DNA of 64,000 bases from Euwallacea fornicatus (Eukaryota > Arthropoda > Insecta > Coleoptera > Curculionidae). The DNA lies in assembly GCF_040115645.1 (NCBI RefSeq), contig NW_027096011.1:1-64000 (forward strand). Direction: 5' to 3'. Below, piece after piece: positions 25,099 through 36,640 of the stretch. The translations under genes were made by a program, and so were the position numbers. Numbering within the stretch: position 1 is the first letter of the stretch; every line of letters starts with the position of its first letter. Under the pieces are notes generated by a model that ran no database searches, was not told where the DNA came from, and was given only the letters and a program-made list of their open reading frames with translations.

Positions 25099-25274
25099 TT
25101 AACAAATTTGGTTCTTATTTGCCGAAGTTATCGACCTTCAAAATTTGAAAAGTCATAAAAGTTGTGTGTTTGAGCATATAAAGTACTATTTGTCTTGGAA
25201 ATTCATCAAGATGCAATCATGATGTGTTGTGACATCTTCAAAATCTCGTCGAGCTGATTAATGTGACACTTTGT
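25099..25274 (+). repeat. Most mutated single monomer in the window
   Basis: This 176 bp unit carries many private changes: GGTTCTTATTTGCC, TATCGACC instead of TATCGAGC, AGTCATAAAAG instead of AGTCACAAAAG, GAGCATATAAAG, CTATTTGTCTTGG and ATTCATCAAG. None of the first five was noticed elsewhere. It has escaped homogenisation, as expected for a unit that has not recently been copied. Confidence 0.85.
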
Positions 25275-25588
25275 TTAAGAAATTTGGTCCTGAGTTGCCC
25301 AAGTTATCGGGCGTCAATGTTTGAAAAGTCCCAAAAATGTGTGTGAGCACATAAAGTACTATTTTTCTTGGAAATTCAACAAGATGCAATCATGATGTGT
25401 TGTGTCATTTTAAAGATCTCGCCGAGCTGATTAATTTGACACTTTGTTTAACAAATTTGGTCCTCATTTGCCGAAGTTATCGAGCTTCAAAGTTTGAAAA
25501 GTCCCAAAAATGTGTGTGTGAGCACATAAAGTACTATTTTTCTTGAAAATTCAACAAGATGCAATCATGATGTGTTGTGATATCTTCG

Positions 25589-26993
25589 AAATCTCGTCGA
25601 GCTGATTAATTTGACACTTTGTTTAAGAAATTTGGTCCTGATTTGCCCAAGTTATCGAGCTTCAAATTTTGAAAAGTCACAAAAGTTGTGTGTTTGAGCA
25701 CATAAAGTACTATTTTTCTTGTAAATTCAACAAGATGCAATCATGATGTGTTGTGACATCTTCAAAATCTCGTCGAGCTGATTAATGAGACACTTTCTTT
25801 AAGAAATTTGGTCCTAATTTGCCCAAGTTATCGAGCTTCAAATTTTGAAAAGTCACAAAAGTTGTGTGTTTGAGCACATAAAGTACTATTTTTCTTGGAA
25901 ATCCAACAAGATGCAATCATGATGTGTTGTGACATCTTCAAAATCTCGTCGAGCTGATTAATGTGACACTTTGTTTAAAAAATTTGGTCCTGATTTGCCC
26001 AAGTTATCGAGCTTCAAAGTTTGAAAAGTCACAAAAGTTGTGTGTTTGAGCACATAAAGTACTATTTTTCTTGGAAATTCAACAAGATGCAATCATGATG
26101 TGTTGTGACATCTTAAAGATCTCGTCGAGCTGATTAATTTGACACTTTGTTTAACAAATTTAGTTCTGATTTGCAGAAGTTATCGAGCTTCAAAATTTGA
26201 AAAGTCCCAAAAATGTGTGTGTGAGCACATAAAGTACTATTTTTCTTGTAAATTCAACAAGATGCAATCATGATGTGTTGTGACATCTTCGAAATCTCGT
26301 CGAGATGATTAATTTGACACTTTGTTTAACAAATTTGCTCCTCATTTGCCGAAGTTATCGAGCTTCAAAGTTTGAAAAGTCACAAAAATTGTGTGTTTGA
26401 GCACATAAAGTACTATTTTTCTTGTAAATTCAACAAGATGCAATCATGATGTGTTGTGACATCTTCAAAATCTCGTCGAGCTGATTAATGTGACACTTTG
26501 TTTAACAAATTTGCTCCTCATTTGCCGAAGTTATCGAGCTTCAAATTTTGAAAAGTCACAAAAGTTGTGTCTTTGCGCACATAAAGTACTATTTTTCTTG
26601 GAAATTCAACAAGATGCAATCATGATGTGTTGTGACATCTTAACGATCTCGTCGAGCTGATTAATTTGACACTTTGTTTAACATGTTTGGTCCTCATTTG
26701 CCGAAGTTAGCGAGCGTCAAAGTTTGAAAAGTCACAAAATTTGTGTGTTTGTACACATAAAGTACTATTTTTCTTGGAAATTCAACAAGATGCAATGATG
26801 ATGTGTTGTGACATCTTCAAAATCTCGTCGAGCTGATTAGTGTGACACTTTGTTTAAAAAATTTGGTCCTGATTTGCCGAAGTTATCGAGCTTCAAAGTT
26901 TGAAAAGTCCCAAAAATGTGTGTGTGAGCACATAAAGTACTATTTTTCTTGAAAATTCAACAAGATGCAATCATGATGTGTTGTGACATCTTC
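25589..26993 (+). repeat. 1.4 kb (8-monomer) block shared with 41557-42961
   Basis: Matches at an offset of 15,968 bp. The diagnostic mark is GGTCCTAATTTGCCC (25811 and 41779). Others are the GATTTGCAGAAG unit, the GTGTCTTTGCGCAC unit and CTTAACGATCTCG. Bounded by CTTCG against CTTCA at 25588/41556 and CTTCA against CTTCG at 26994/42962. Confidence 0.88.
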
Positions 26994-29900
26994 AAAATCT
27001 CGTCGAGCTGATTAATGTGACACTTTGTTTAAGAAATTTGGTCCTGATTTGCCCAAGTTGTCGAGCTTCAAATTTTGAAAAGTCACAAAAGTTGTGTCTT
27101 TGCGCACATAAAGTACTATTTTTCTTGGAAATTCAACAAGATGCAATCATGATGTGTTGTGACATCTTCAAAATCTCGTAGAGCTGATTAATGTGACACT
27201 TTGTTTAAGAAATTTGGTCCTGATTTGCCGAAGTTATCGAGCTTCAAAGTTTGAAAAGTCCCAAAAATGTGTGTGTGAGCACATAAAGTACTATTTTTCT
27301 TGAAAATTCAACAAGATGCAATGATGATGTGTTGTGATATCTTCGAAATCTCGTCGAGCTGATTAATGTGACACTTTGTTTAACAAATTTGGTCCTCATT
27401 TGCCGAAGTTATCGAGCTTCAAAATTTGAAAAGTCCCAAAAATGTGTGTGTGAGCACATAAAGTACTATTTTTCTTGAAAATTCAACAAGATGCAATGAT
27501 GATGTGTTGTGATATCTTCGAAATCTCGTCGAGCTGATTAATTTGACACTTTGTTTAAGAAATTTGGTCCTGATTTGCCCAAGTTATCGAGCTTCAAATT
27601 TTGAAAAGTCACAAAAGTTGTGTGTTTGTACACATAAAGTACTATTTTTCTTGGAAATTCAACAAGATGCAATCATGATGTGTTGTGACATCTTCAAAAT
27701 CTCGTCGAGCTGATTAATGTGACACTTTGTTTAAGAAATTTGGTCCTGATTTGCCCAAGTTATCGAGCTTCAAAGTTTGAAAAGTCACAAAAATTGTGTG
27801 TTTGAGCACATAAAGTACTATTTTTCTTGGAAATTCAACAAGATGCAAATATGATGTGTTGTGACATCTTCGAAATCTCGTCGAGCTGATTAATGTGACA
27901 CTTTGTTTAAGAAATTTGGTCCTGATTTGCCCAAGTTATCGAGCTTCAAATTTTGAAAAGTCACAAAAGTTGTGTGTTTGAGCACATAAAGTACTATTTT
28001 TCTTGGAAATTCAACAAGATGCAATCATGATGTGTTGTGACATCTTAAAGATCTCGTCGAGCTGATTAATTTGACACTTTCTTTAAGAAATTTGGTCCTG
28101 AGTTGCCCAAGTTATCGGGCGTCAATGTTTGAAAAGTCCCAAAAATGTGTGTGAGCACATAAAGTACTATTTTTCTTGGAAATTCAACAAGATGCAATCA
28201 TGATGTGTTGTGTCATTTTAAAGATCTCGCCGAGCTGATTAATTTGACACTTTGTTTAACAAATTTGGTCCTCATTTGCCGAAGTTATCGAGCGTCAAAT
28301 TTGGAAAAGTCACAAAAGTTGTGTGTTTGAGCACATAAAGTACTATTTTTCTTGTAAATTCAACAAGATGCAATCATGATGTGTTGTGACATCTTCAAAA
28401 TCTCGTCGAGCTGATTAATGAGACACTTTCTTTAAGAAATTTGGTCCTGAGTTGCCCAAGTTATCGGGCGTCAATGTTTGAAAAGTCACAAAATTTGTGT
28501 GTTTGTGCACATAAAGTACTATTTTTCTTGGAAATTCAACAAGATGCAATCATGATGTGTTGTGTCATTTTAAAGATCTCGCCGAGCTGATTAATTTGAC
28601 ACTTTGTTTAACAAATTTGGTCCTCATTTGCCGAAGTTATCGAGCTTCAAAGTTTGAAAAGTCCCAAAAATGTGTGTGTGAGCACATAAAGTACTATTTT
28701 TCTTGAAAATTCAACAAGATGCAATCATGATGTGTTGTGATATCTTCGAAATCTCGTCGAGCTGATTAATTTGACACTTTGTTTAAGAAATTTGGTCCTG
28801 ATTTGCCCAAGTTATCGAGCTTCAAATTTTGAAAAGTCACAAAAGTTGTGTGTTTGTACACATAAAGTACTATTTTTCTTGGAAATTCAACAAGATGCAA
28901 TCATGATGTGTTGTGACATCTTCGAAATCTCGTCGAGATGATTAATTTGACACTTTGTTTAACAAATTTGCTCCTCATTTGCCGAAGTTATCGAGCTTCA
29001 AAGTTTGAAAAGTCACAAAAATTGTGTGTTTGAGCACATAAAGTACTATTTTTCTTGTAAATTCAACAAGATGCAATCATGATGTGTTGTGACATCTTCA
29101 AAATCTCGTCGAGCTGATTAATGTGACACTTTGTTTAACAAATTTGCTCCTCATTTGCCGAAGTTATCGAGCTTCAAATTTTGAAAAGTCACAAAAGTTG
29201 TGTCTTTGCGCACATAAAGTACTATTTTTCTTGGAAATTCAACAAGATGCAATCATGATGTGTTGTGACATCTTAACGATCTCGTCGAGCTGATTAATTT
29301 GACACTTTGTTTAACATGTTTGGTCCTCATTTGCCGAAGTTAGCGAGCGTCAAAGTTTGAAAAGTCACAAAATTTGTGTGTTTGTACACATAAAGTACTA
29401 TTTTTCTTGGAAATTCAACAAGATGCAATGATGATGTGTTGTGACATCTTCAAAATCTCGTCGAGCTGATTAGTGTGACACTTTGTTTAAAAAATTTGGT
29501 CCTGATTTGCCGAAGTTATCGAGCTTCAAAGTTTGAAAAGTCCCAAAAATGTGTGTGTGAGCACATAAAGTACTATTTTTCTTGAAAATTCAACAAGATG
29601 CAATCATGATGTGTTGTGACATCTTCAAAATCTCGTCGAGCTGATTAATGTGACACTTTGTTTAAGAAATTTGGTCCTGATTTGCCCAAGTTGTCGAGCT
29701 TCAAATTTTGAAAAGTCACAAAAGTTGTGTCTTTGCGCACATAAAGTACTATTTTTCTTGGAAATTCAACAAGATGCAATCATGATGTGTTGTGACATCT
29801 TCAAAATCTCGTAGAGCTGATTAATGTGACACTTTGTTTAAGAAATTTGGTCCTGATTTGCCGAAGTTATCGAGCTTCAAAGTTTGAAAAGTCCCAAAAA

Positions 29901-31544
29901 TGTGTGTGTGAGCACATAAAGTACTATTTTTCTTGAAAATTCAACAAGATGCAATGATGATGTGTTGTGATATCTTCGAAATCTCGTCGAGCTGATTAAT
30001 GTGACACTTTGTTTAACAAATTTGGTCCTCATTTGCCGAAGTTATCGAGCTTCAAAATTTGAAAAGTCCCAAAAATGTGTGTGTGAGCACATAAAGTACT
30101 ATTTTTCTTGAAAATTCAACAAGATGCAATGATGATGTGTTGTGATATCTTCGAAATCTCGTCGAGCTGATTAATTTGACACTTTGTTTAAGAAATTTGG
30201 TCCTGATTTGCCCAAGTTATCGAGCTTCAAATTTTGAAAAGTCACAAAAGTTGTGTGTTTGTACACATAAAGTACTATTTTTCTTGGAAATTCAACAAGA
30301 TGCAATCATGATGTGTTGTGACATCTTCAAAATCTCGTCGAGCTGATTAATGTGACACTTTGTTTAAGAAATTTGGTCCTGATTTGCCCAAGTTATCGAG
30401 CTTCAAAGTTTGAAAAGTCACAAAAATTGTGTGTTTGAGCACATAAAGTACTATTTTTCTTGGAAATTCAACAAGATGCAAATATGATGTGTTGTGACAT
30501 CTTCGAAATCTCGTCGAGCTGATTAATGTGACACTTTGTTTAAGAAATTTGGTCCTGATTTGCCCAAGTTATCGAGCTTCAAATTTTGAAAAGTCACAAA
30601 AGTTGTGTGTTTGAGCACATAAAGTACTATTTTTCTTGGAAATTCAACAAGATGCAATCATGATGTGTTGTGACATCTTAAAGATCTCGTCGAGCTGATT
30701 AATTTGACACTTTCTTTAAGAAATTTGGTCCTGAGTTGCCCAAGTTATCGGGCGTCAATGTTTGAAAAGTCCCAAAAATGTGTGTGAGCACATAAAGTAC
30801 TATTTTTCTTGGAAATTCAACAAGATGCAATCATGATGTGTTGTGTCATTTTAAAGATCTCGCCGAGCTGATTAATTTGACACTTTGTTTAACAAATTTG
30901 GTCCTCATTTGCCGAAGTTATCGAGCGTCAAATTTGGAAAAGTCACAAAAGTTGTGTGTTTGAGCACATAAAGTACTATTTTTCTTGTAAATTCAACAAG
31001 ATGCAATCATGATGTGTTGTGACATCTTCAAAATCTCGTCGAGCTGATTAATGAGACACTTTCTTTAAGAAATTTGGTCCTGAGTTGCCCAAGTTATCGG
31101 GCGTCAATGTTTGAAAAGTCACAAAATTTGTGTGTTTGTGCACATAAAGTACTATTTTTCTTGGAAATTCAACAAGATGCAATCATGATGTGTTGTGTCA
31201 TTTTAAAGATCTCGCCGAGCTGATTAATTTGACACTTTGTTTAACAAATTTGGTCCTCATTTGCCGAAGTTATCGAGCTTCAAAGTTTGAAAAGTCCCAA
31301 AAATGTGTGTGTGAGCACATAAAGTACTATTTTTCTTGAAAATTCAACAAGATGCAATCATGATGTGTTGTGATATCTTCGAAATCTCGTCGAGCTGATT
31401 AATTTGACACTTTGTTTAAGAAATTTGGTCCTGATTTGCCCAAGTTATCGAGCTTCAAATTTTGAAAAGTCACAAAAGTTGTGTGTTTGTACACATAAAG
31501 TACTATTTTTCTTGGAAATTCAACAAGATGCAATCATGATGTGT
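26250..31544 (+). repeat. 2,633 bp (15-monomer) tandem duplication
   Basis: 26250-28911 repeats at 28883-31544. Rare marks recur exactly 2,633 bp apart: TTAACGATC at 26641/29274 and GCAAATATG at 27845/30478. No mismatch was noticed in the stretches compared. The left edge is CTTGTAAA against CTTGGAAA. The right edge is GTGTTGTGAC against GTGTCGTAAC. The junction lies in the conserved CAACAAGATGCAATC part of the monomer. Confidence 0.92.
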
Positions 31545-34237
31545 CGTAACATCTTCAAAATCTCGTCGAGCTGATTAATGTGACACTTTGTTTAACAAAT
31601 TTGCTCCTCATTTGCCGAAGTTATCGAGCTTCAAAGTTTGAAAAGTCACAAAAGTTGTGTGTTTGAGCACATAAAGTACTATTTTTCTTGGAAATTCAAC
31701 AAGATGCAATCATGATGTGTTGTGTCATTTTAAAGATCTCGCCGAGCTGATTAATTTGACAATTTGTTTAACAAATTTGGTCCTCATTTGCCGAAGTTAT
31801 CGAGCTTCAAAGTTTGAAAAGTCCCAAAAATGTGTGTGAGCACATAAAGTACTATTTTTCTTGAAAATTCAACAAGATGCAATCATGATGTGTTGTGACA
31901 TCTTCGAAATCTCGTCGAGATGATTAATTTGACACTTTGTTTAACAAATTTGCTCCTCATTTGCCGAAGTTATCGAGCTTCAAAGTTTGAAAAGTCACAA
32001 AAGTTGTGTGTTTGAGCACATAAAGTACTATTTTTCTTGTAAATCCAACAAGATGCAATCATGATGTGTTGTGACATCTTCAAAATCTCGTCGAGCTGAT
32101 TAATGTGACACTTTGTTTAAGAAATTTGGTCCTCATTTGCCGAAGTTATCGAGCTTCAAAATTTGAAAAGTCCCAAAAATGTGTGTGTGAGCACATAAAG
32201 TACTATTTTTCTTGAAAATTCAACAAGATGCAATGATGATGTGTTGTGATATCTTCGAAATCTCGTCGAGCTGATTAATTTGACACTTTGTTTAAGAAAT
32301 TTGGTCCTGATTTGCCCAAGTTATCGAGCTTCAAATTTTGAAAAGTCACAAAAGTTGTGTGTTTGTACACATAAAGTACTATTTTTCTTGGAAATTCAAC
32401 AAGATGCAATCATGATGTGTTGTGACATCTTCAAAATCTCGTCGAGCTGATTAATGTGACACTTTGTTTAAGAAATTTGGTCCTGATTTGCCCAAGTTAT
32501 CGAGCTTCAAAGTTTGAAAAGTCACAAAAATTGTGTGTTTGAGCACATAAAGTACTATTTTTCTTGGAAATTCAACAAGATGCAAATATGATGTGTTGTG
32601 ACATCTTCGAAATCTCGTCGAGCTGATTAATGTGACACTTTGTTTAAGAAATTTGGTCCTGATTTGCCCAAGTTATCGAGCTTCAAATTTTGAAAAGTCA
32701 CAAAAGTTGTGTGTTTGAGCACATAAAGTACTATTTTTCTTGGAAATTCAACAAGATGCAATCATGATGTGTTGTGACATCTTAAAGATCTCGTCGAGCT
32801 GATTAATTTGACACTTTCTTTAAGAAATTTGGTCCTGAGTTGCCCAAGTTATCGGGCGTCAATGTTTGAAAAGTCCCAAAAATGTGTGTGAGCACATAAA
32901 GTACTATTTTTCTTGGAAATTCAACAAGATGCAATCATGATGTGTTGTGTCATTTTAAAGATCTCGCCGAGCTGATTAATTTGACACTTTGTTTAACAAA
33001 TTTGGTCCTCATTTGCCGAAGTTATCGAGCGTCAAATTTGGAAAAGTCACAAAAGTTGTGTGTTTGAGCACATAAAGTACTATTTTTCTTGTAAATTCAA
33101 CAAGATGCAATCATGATGTGTTGTGACATCTTCAAAATCTCGTCGAGCTGATTAATGAGACACTTTCTTTAAGAAATTTGGTCCTGAGTTGCCCAAGTTA
33201 TCGGGCGTCAATGTTTGAAAAGTCACAAAATTTGTGTGTTTGTGCACATAAAGTACTATTTTTCTTGGAAATTCAACAAGATGCAATCATGATGTGTTGT
33301 GTCATTTTAAAGATCTCGCCGAGCTGATTAATTTGACACTTTGTTTAACAAATTTGGTCCTCATTTGCCGAAGTTATCGAGCTTCAAAGTTTGAAAAGTC
33401 CCAAAAATGTGTGTGTGAGCACATAAAGTACTATTTTTCTTGAAAATTCAACAAGATGCAATCATGATGTGTTGTGATATCTTCGAAATCTCGTCGAGCT
33501 GATTAATTTGACACTTTGTTTAAGAAATTTGGTCCTGATTTGCCCAAGTTATCGAGCTTCAAATTTTGAAAAGTCACAAAAGTTGTGTGTTTGTACACAT
33601 AAAGTACTATTTTTCTTGGAAATTCAACAAGATGCAATCATGATGTGTCGTAACATCTTCAAAATCTCGTCGAGCTGATTAATGTGACACTTTGTTTAAC
33701 AAATTTGCTCCTCATTTGCCGAAGTTATCGAGCTTCAAAGTTTGAAAAGTCACAAAAGTTGTGTGTTTGAGCACATAAAGTACTATTTTTCTTGGAAATT
33801 CAACAAGATGCAATCATGATGTGTTGTGTCATTTTAAAGATCTCGCCGAGCTGATTAATTTGACAATTTGTTTAACAAATTTGGTCCTCATTTGCCGAAG
33901 TTATCGAGCTTCAAAGTTTGAAAAGTCCCAAAAATGTGTGTGAGCACATAAAGTACTATTTTTCTTGAAAATTCAACAAGATGCAATCATGATGTGTTGT
34001 GACATCTTCGAAATCTCGTCGAGATGATTAATTTGACACTTTGTTTAACAAATTTGCTCCTCATTTGCCGAAGTTATCGAGCTTCAAAGTTTGAAAAGTC
34101 ACAAAAGTTGTGTGTTTGAGCACATAAAGTACTATTTTTCTTGTAAATCCAACAAGATGCAATCATGATGTGTTGTGACATCTTCAAAATCTCGTCGAGC
34201 TGATTAATGTGACACTTTGTTTAAGAAATTTGGTCCT
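30018..34237 (+). repeat. 2,104 bp (12-monomer) tandem duplication
   Basis: 30018-32133 repeats at 32122-34237, overlapping the second copy of the 2,633 bp duplication. GCAAATATG falls at 30478/32582 and GTGTCGTAAC at 31541/33645. Edges are TTTAAC against TTTAAG on the left and GGTCCTCAT against GGTCCTGAT on the right. The junction unit near 32120 joins an AAGAAATTTGG start to a CTCATTTGCCG body. Confidence 0.92.
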
Positions 34238-34616
34238 GATTTGCCCAAGTTATCGAGCTTCAAATTTTGAAAAGTCACAAAAGTTGTGTGTTTGAGCACA
34301 TAAAGTACTATTTTTCTTGTAAATTCAACAAGATGCAATCATGATGTGTTGTGACATCTTCAAAATCTCGTCGAGCTGATTAATGAGACACTTTCTTTAA
34401 GAAATTTGGTCCTGATTTGCCCAAGTTATCGAGCTTCAAATTTTGAAAAGTCACAAAAGTTGTGTGTTTGAGCACATAAAGTACTATTTTTCTTGGAAAT
34501 CCAACAAGATGCAATCATGATGTGTTGTGACATCTTCAAAATCTCGTCGAGCTGATTAATGTGACACTTTGTTTAAAAAATTTGGTCCTGATTTGCCCAA
34601 GTTATCGAGCTTCAAA
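32968..34616 (+). repeat. 1.65 kb block shared with 38936-40582
   Basis: Matches at an offset of 5,968 bp that drops to 5,966 bp after a two-base length difference near 33411/39375 (175 bp form here, 173 bp form there). GTGTCGTAAC at 33645 and 39611 is shared. A single change, GGTCC against GTTCC, was noticed at 34585/40551. Confidence 0.87.
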
Positions 34617-34660
34617 GTTTGAAAAGTCCCAAAAATGTGTGTGTGAGCACATAAAGTACT

Positions 34661-35034
34661 ATTTTTCTTGGAAATTCAACAAGATGCAATCATGATGTGT
34701 TGTGACATCTTAACGATCTCGTCGAGCTGATTAATTTGACACTTTGTTTAACATGTTTGGTCCTCATTTGCCGAAGTTAGCGAGCGTCAAAGTTTGAAAA
34801 GTCACAAAATTTGTGTGTTTGTACACATAAAGTACTATTTTTCTTGGAAATTCAACAAGATGCAATGATGATGTGTTGTGACATCTTCAAAATCTCGTCG
34901 AGCTGATTAGTGTGACACTTTGTTTAAAAAATTTGGTCCTGATTTGCCGAAGTTATCGAGCTTCAAAGTTTGAAAAGTCCCAAAAATGTGTGTGTGAGCA
35001 CATAAAGTACTATTTTTCTTGAAAATTCAACAAG
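34661..35034 (+). repeat. Short block shared with the TTAACGATC region at 29.2 kb
   Basis: The CTTAACGATC, AACATGTTTGG/GTTAGCGAGCG and GTGTGACAC units at 34.7-35.0 kb match 29.2-29.6 kb at an offset of 5,437 bp. The match ends at the rare ATGAAATCATG (35036), where the earlier copy has ATGCAATCATG. Confidence 0.78.
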
Positions 35035-35040
35035 ATGAAA

Positions 35041-35640
35041 TCATGATGTGTTGTGTCATTTTCAAGATCTCGCCGAGCTGATTAATTTGACACTTTGTTT
35101 AACAAATTTGGTCCTCATTTGCCGAAGTTATCGAGCTTCAATGTTTGAAAAGTCCCAAAAATGTGTGTGAGCACATAAAGTACTATTTTTCTTGAAAATT
35201 CAACAAGATGCAATCATGATGTGTTGTGACATCTTCAAAATCTCGTCGAGCTGATTAATGTGACACTTTGTTTAAAAAATTTGGTCCTGAGTTGCCCAAG
35301 TTATCGGGCGTCAATGTTTGAAAAGTCACAAAAGTTGTGTGTTTGTGCACATAAAGTACTATTTTTCTTGGAAATTCAACAAGATGCAATCATGATGTGT
35401 TGTGTCATTTTCAAGATCTCGCCGAGCTGATTAATTTGACACTTTGTTTAACAAATTTGGTCCTCATTTGCCGAAGTTATCGAGCTTCAATGTTTGAAAA
35501 GTCCCAAAAATGTGTGTGAGCACATAAAGTACTATTTTTCTTGAAAATTCAACAAGATGCAATCATGATGTGTTGTGACATCTTCAAAATCTCGTCGAGC
35601 TGATTAATGTGACACTTTGTTTAAAAAATTTGGTCCTGAG
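35041..35640 (+). repeat. 349 bp dimer duplication (176 + 173 bp)
   Basis: The GTGTCATTTTCAAGATCTCGCC unit followed by a short CAATGTTTG unit occurs twice, 349 bp apart (35057 and 35406). The odd period is one full 176 bp monomer plus one 173 bp short monomer. The same pair is carried into the copies near 48.4 and 53.1 kb. Confidence 0.82.
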
Positions 35641-36640
35641 TTGCCCAAGTTATCGGGCGTCAATGTTTGAAAAGTCACAAAAGTTGTGTGTTTGAGCACA
35701 TAAAGTACTATTTTTCTTGTAAATCCAACAAGATGCAATCATGATGTGTTGTGACATCTTCAAAATCTCGTCGAGCTGATTAATGAGACACTTTCTTTAA
35801 GAAATTTGGTCCTGAGTTGCCCAAGTTATCGGGCGTCAATGTTTGAAAAGTCACAAAAGTTGTGTGTTTGAGCACATAAAGTACTATTTTTCTTGGAAAT
35901 TCAACAAGATGCAATCATGATGTGTTGTGACATCTTCAAAATCTCGTCGAGCTGATTAATGTGACACTTTGTTTAAAAAATTTGGTCCTCATTTGCCGAA
36001 GTTATCGAGCTTCAAAGTTTGAAAAGTCCCAAAAATGTGTGTGTGAGCACATAAAGTACTATTTTTCTTGAAAATTCAACAAGATGCAATCATGATGTGT
36101 TGTGACATCTTCGAAATCTCGTCGAGATGATTAATGTGACACTTTGTTTAAGAAATTTGGTCCTGATTTGCCCAAGTTATCGAGCTTCAAATTTTGAAAA
36201 GTCACAAAAGTTGTGTGTTTGTACACATAATGTACTATTTTTCTTGGAAATTCAACAAGATGCAATCATGATGTGTTGTGACATCTTCGAAATCTCGTCG
36301 AGATGATTAATTTGACACTTTGTTTAACAAATTTGCTCCTCATTTGCCGAAGTTATCGAGCTTCAAAGTTTGAAAAGTCACAAAAGTTGTGTGTTTGAGC
36401 ACATAAAGTACTAATTTTCTTGGAAATCCAACAAGATGCAATCATGATGTGTTGTGACATCTTCAAAATCTCGTCGAGCTGATTAATGTGACACTTTGTT
36501 TAAAAAATTTGGTCCTGATTTGCCCAAGTTATCGAGCTTCAAATTTTGAAAAGTCACAAAAGTTGTGTGTTTGAGCACATAAAGTACTATTTTTCTTGGA
36601 AATCCAACAAGATGCAATCATGATGTGTTGTGACATCTTC

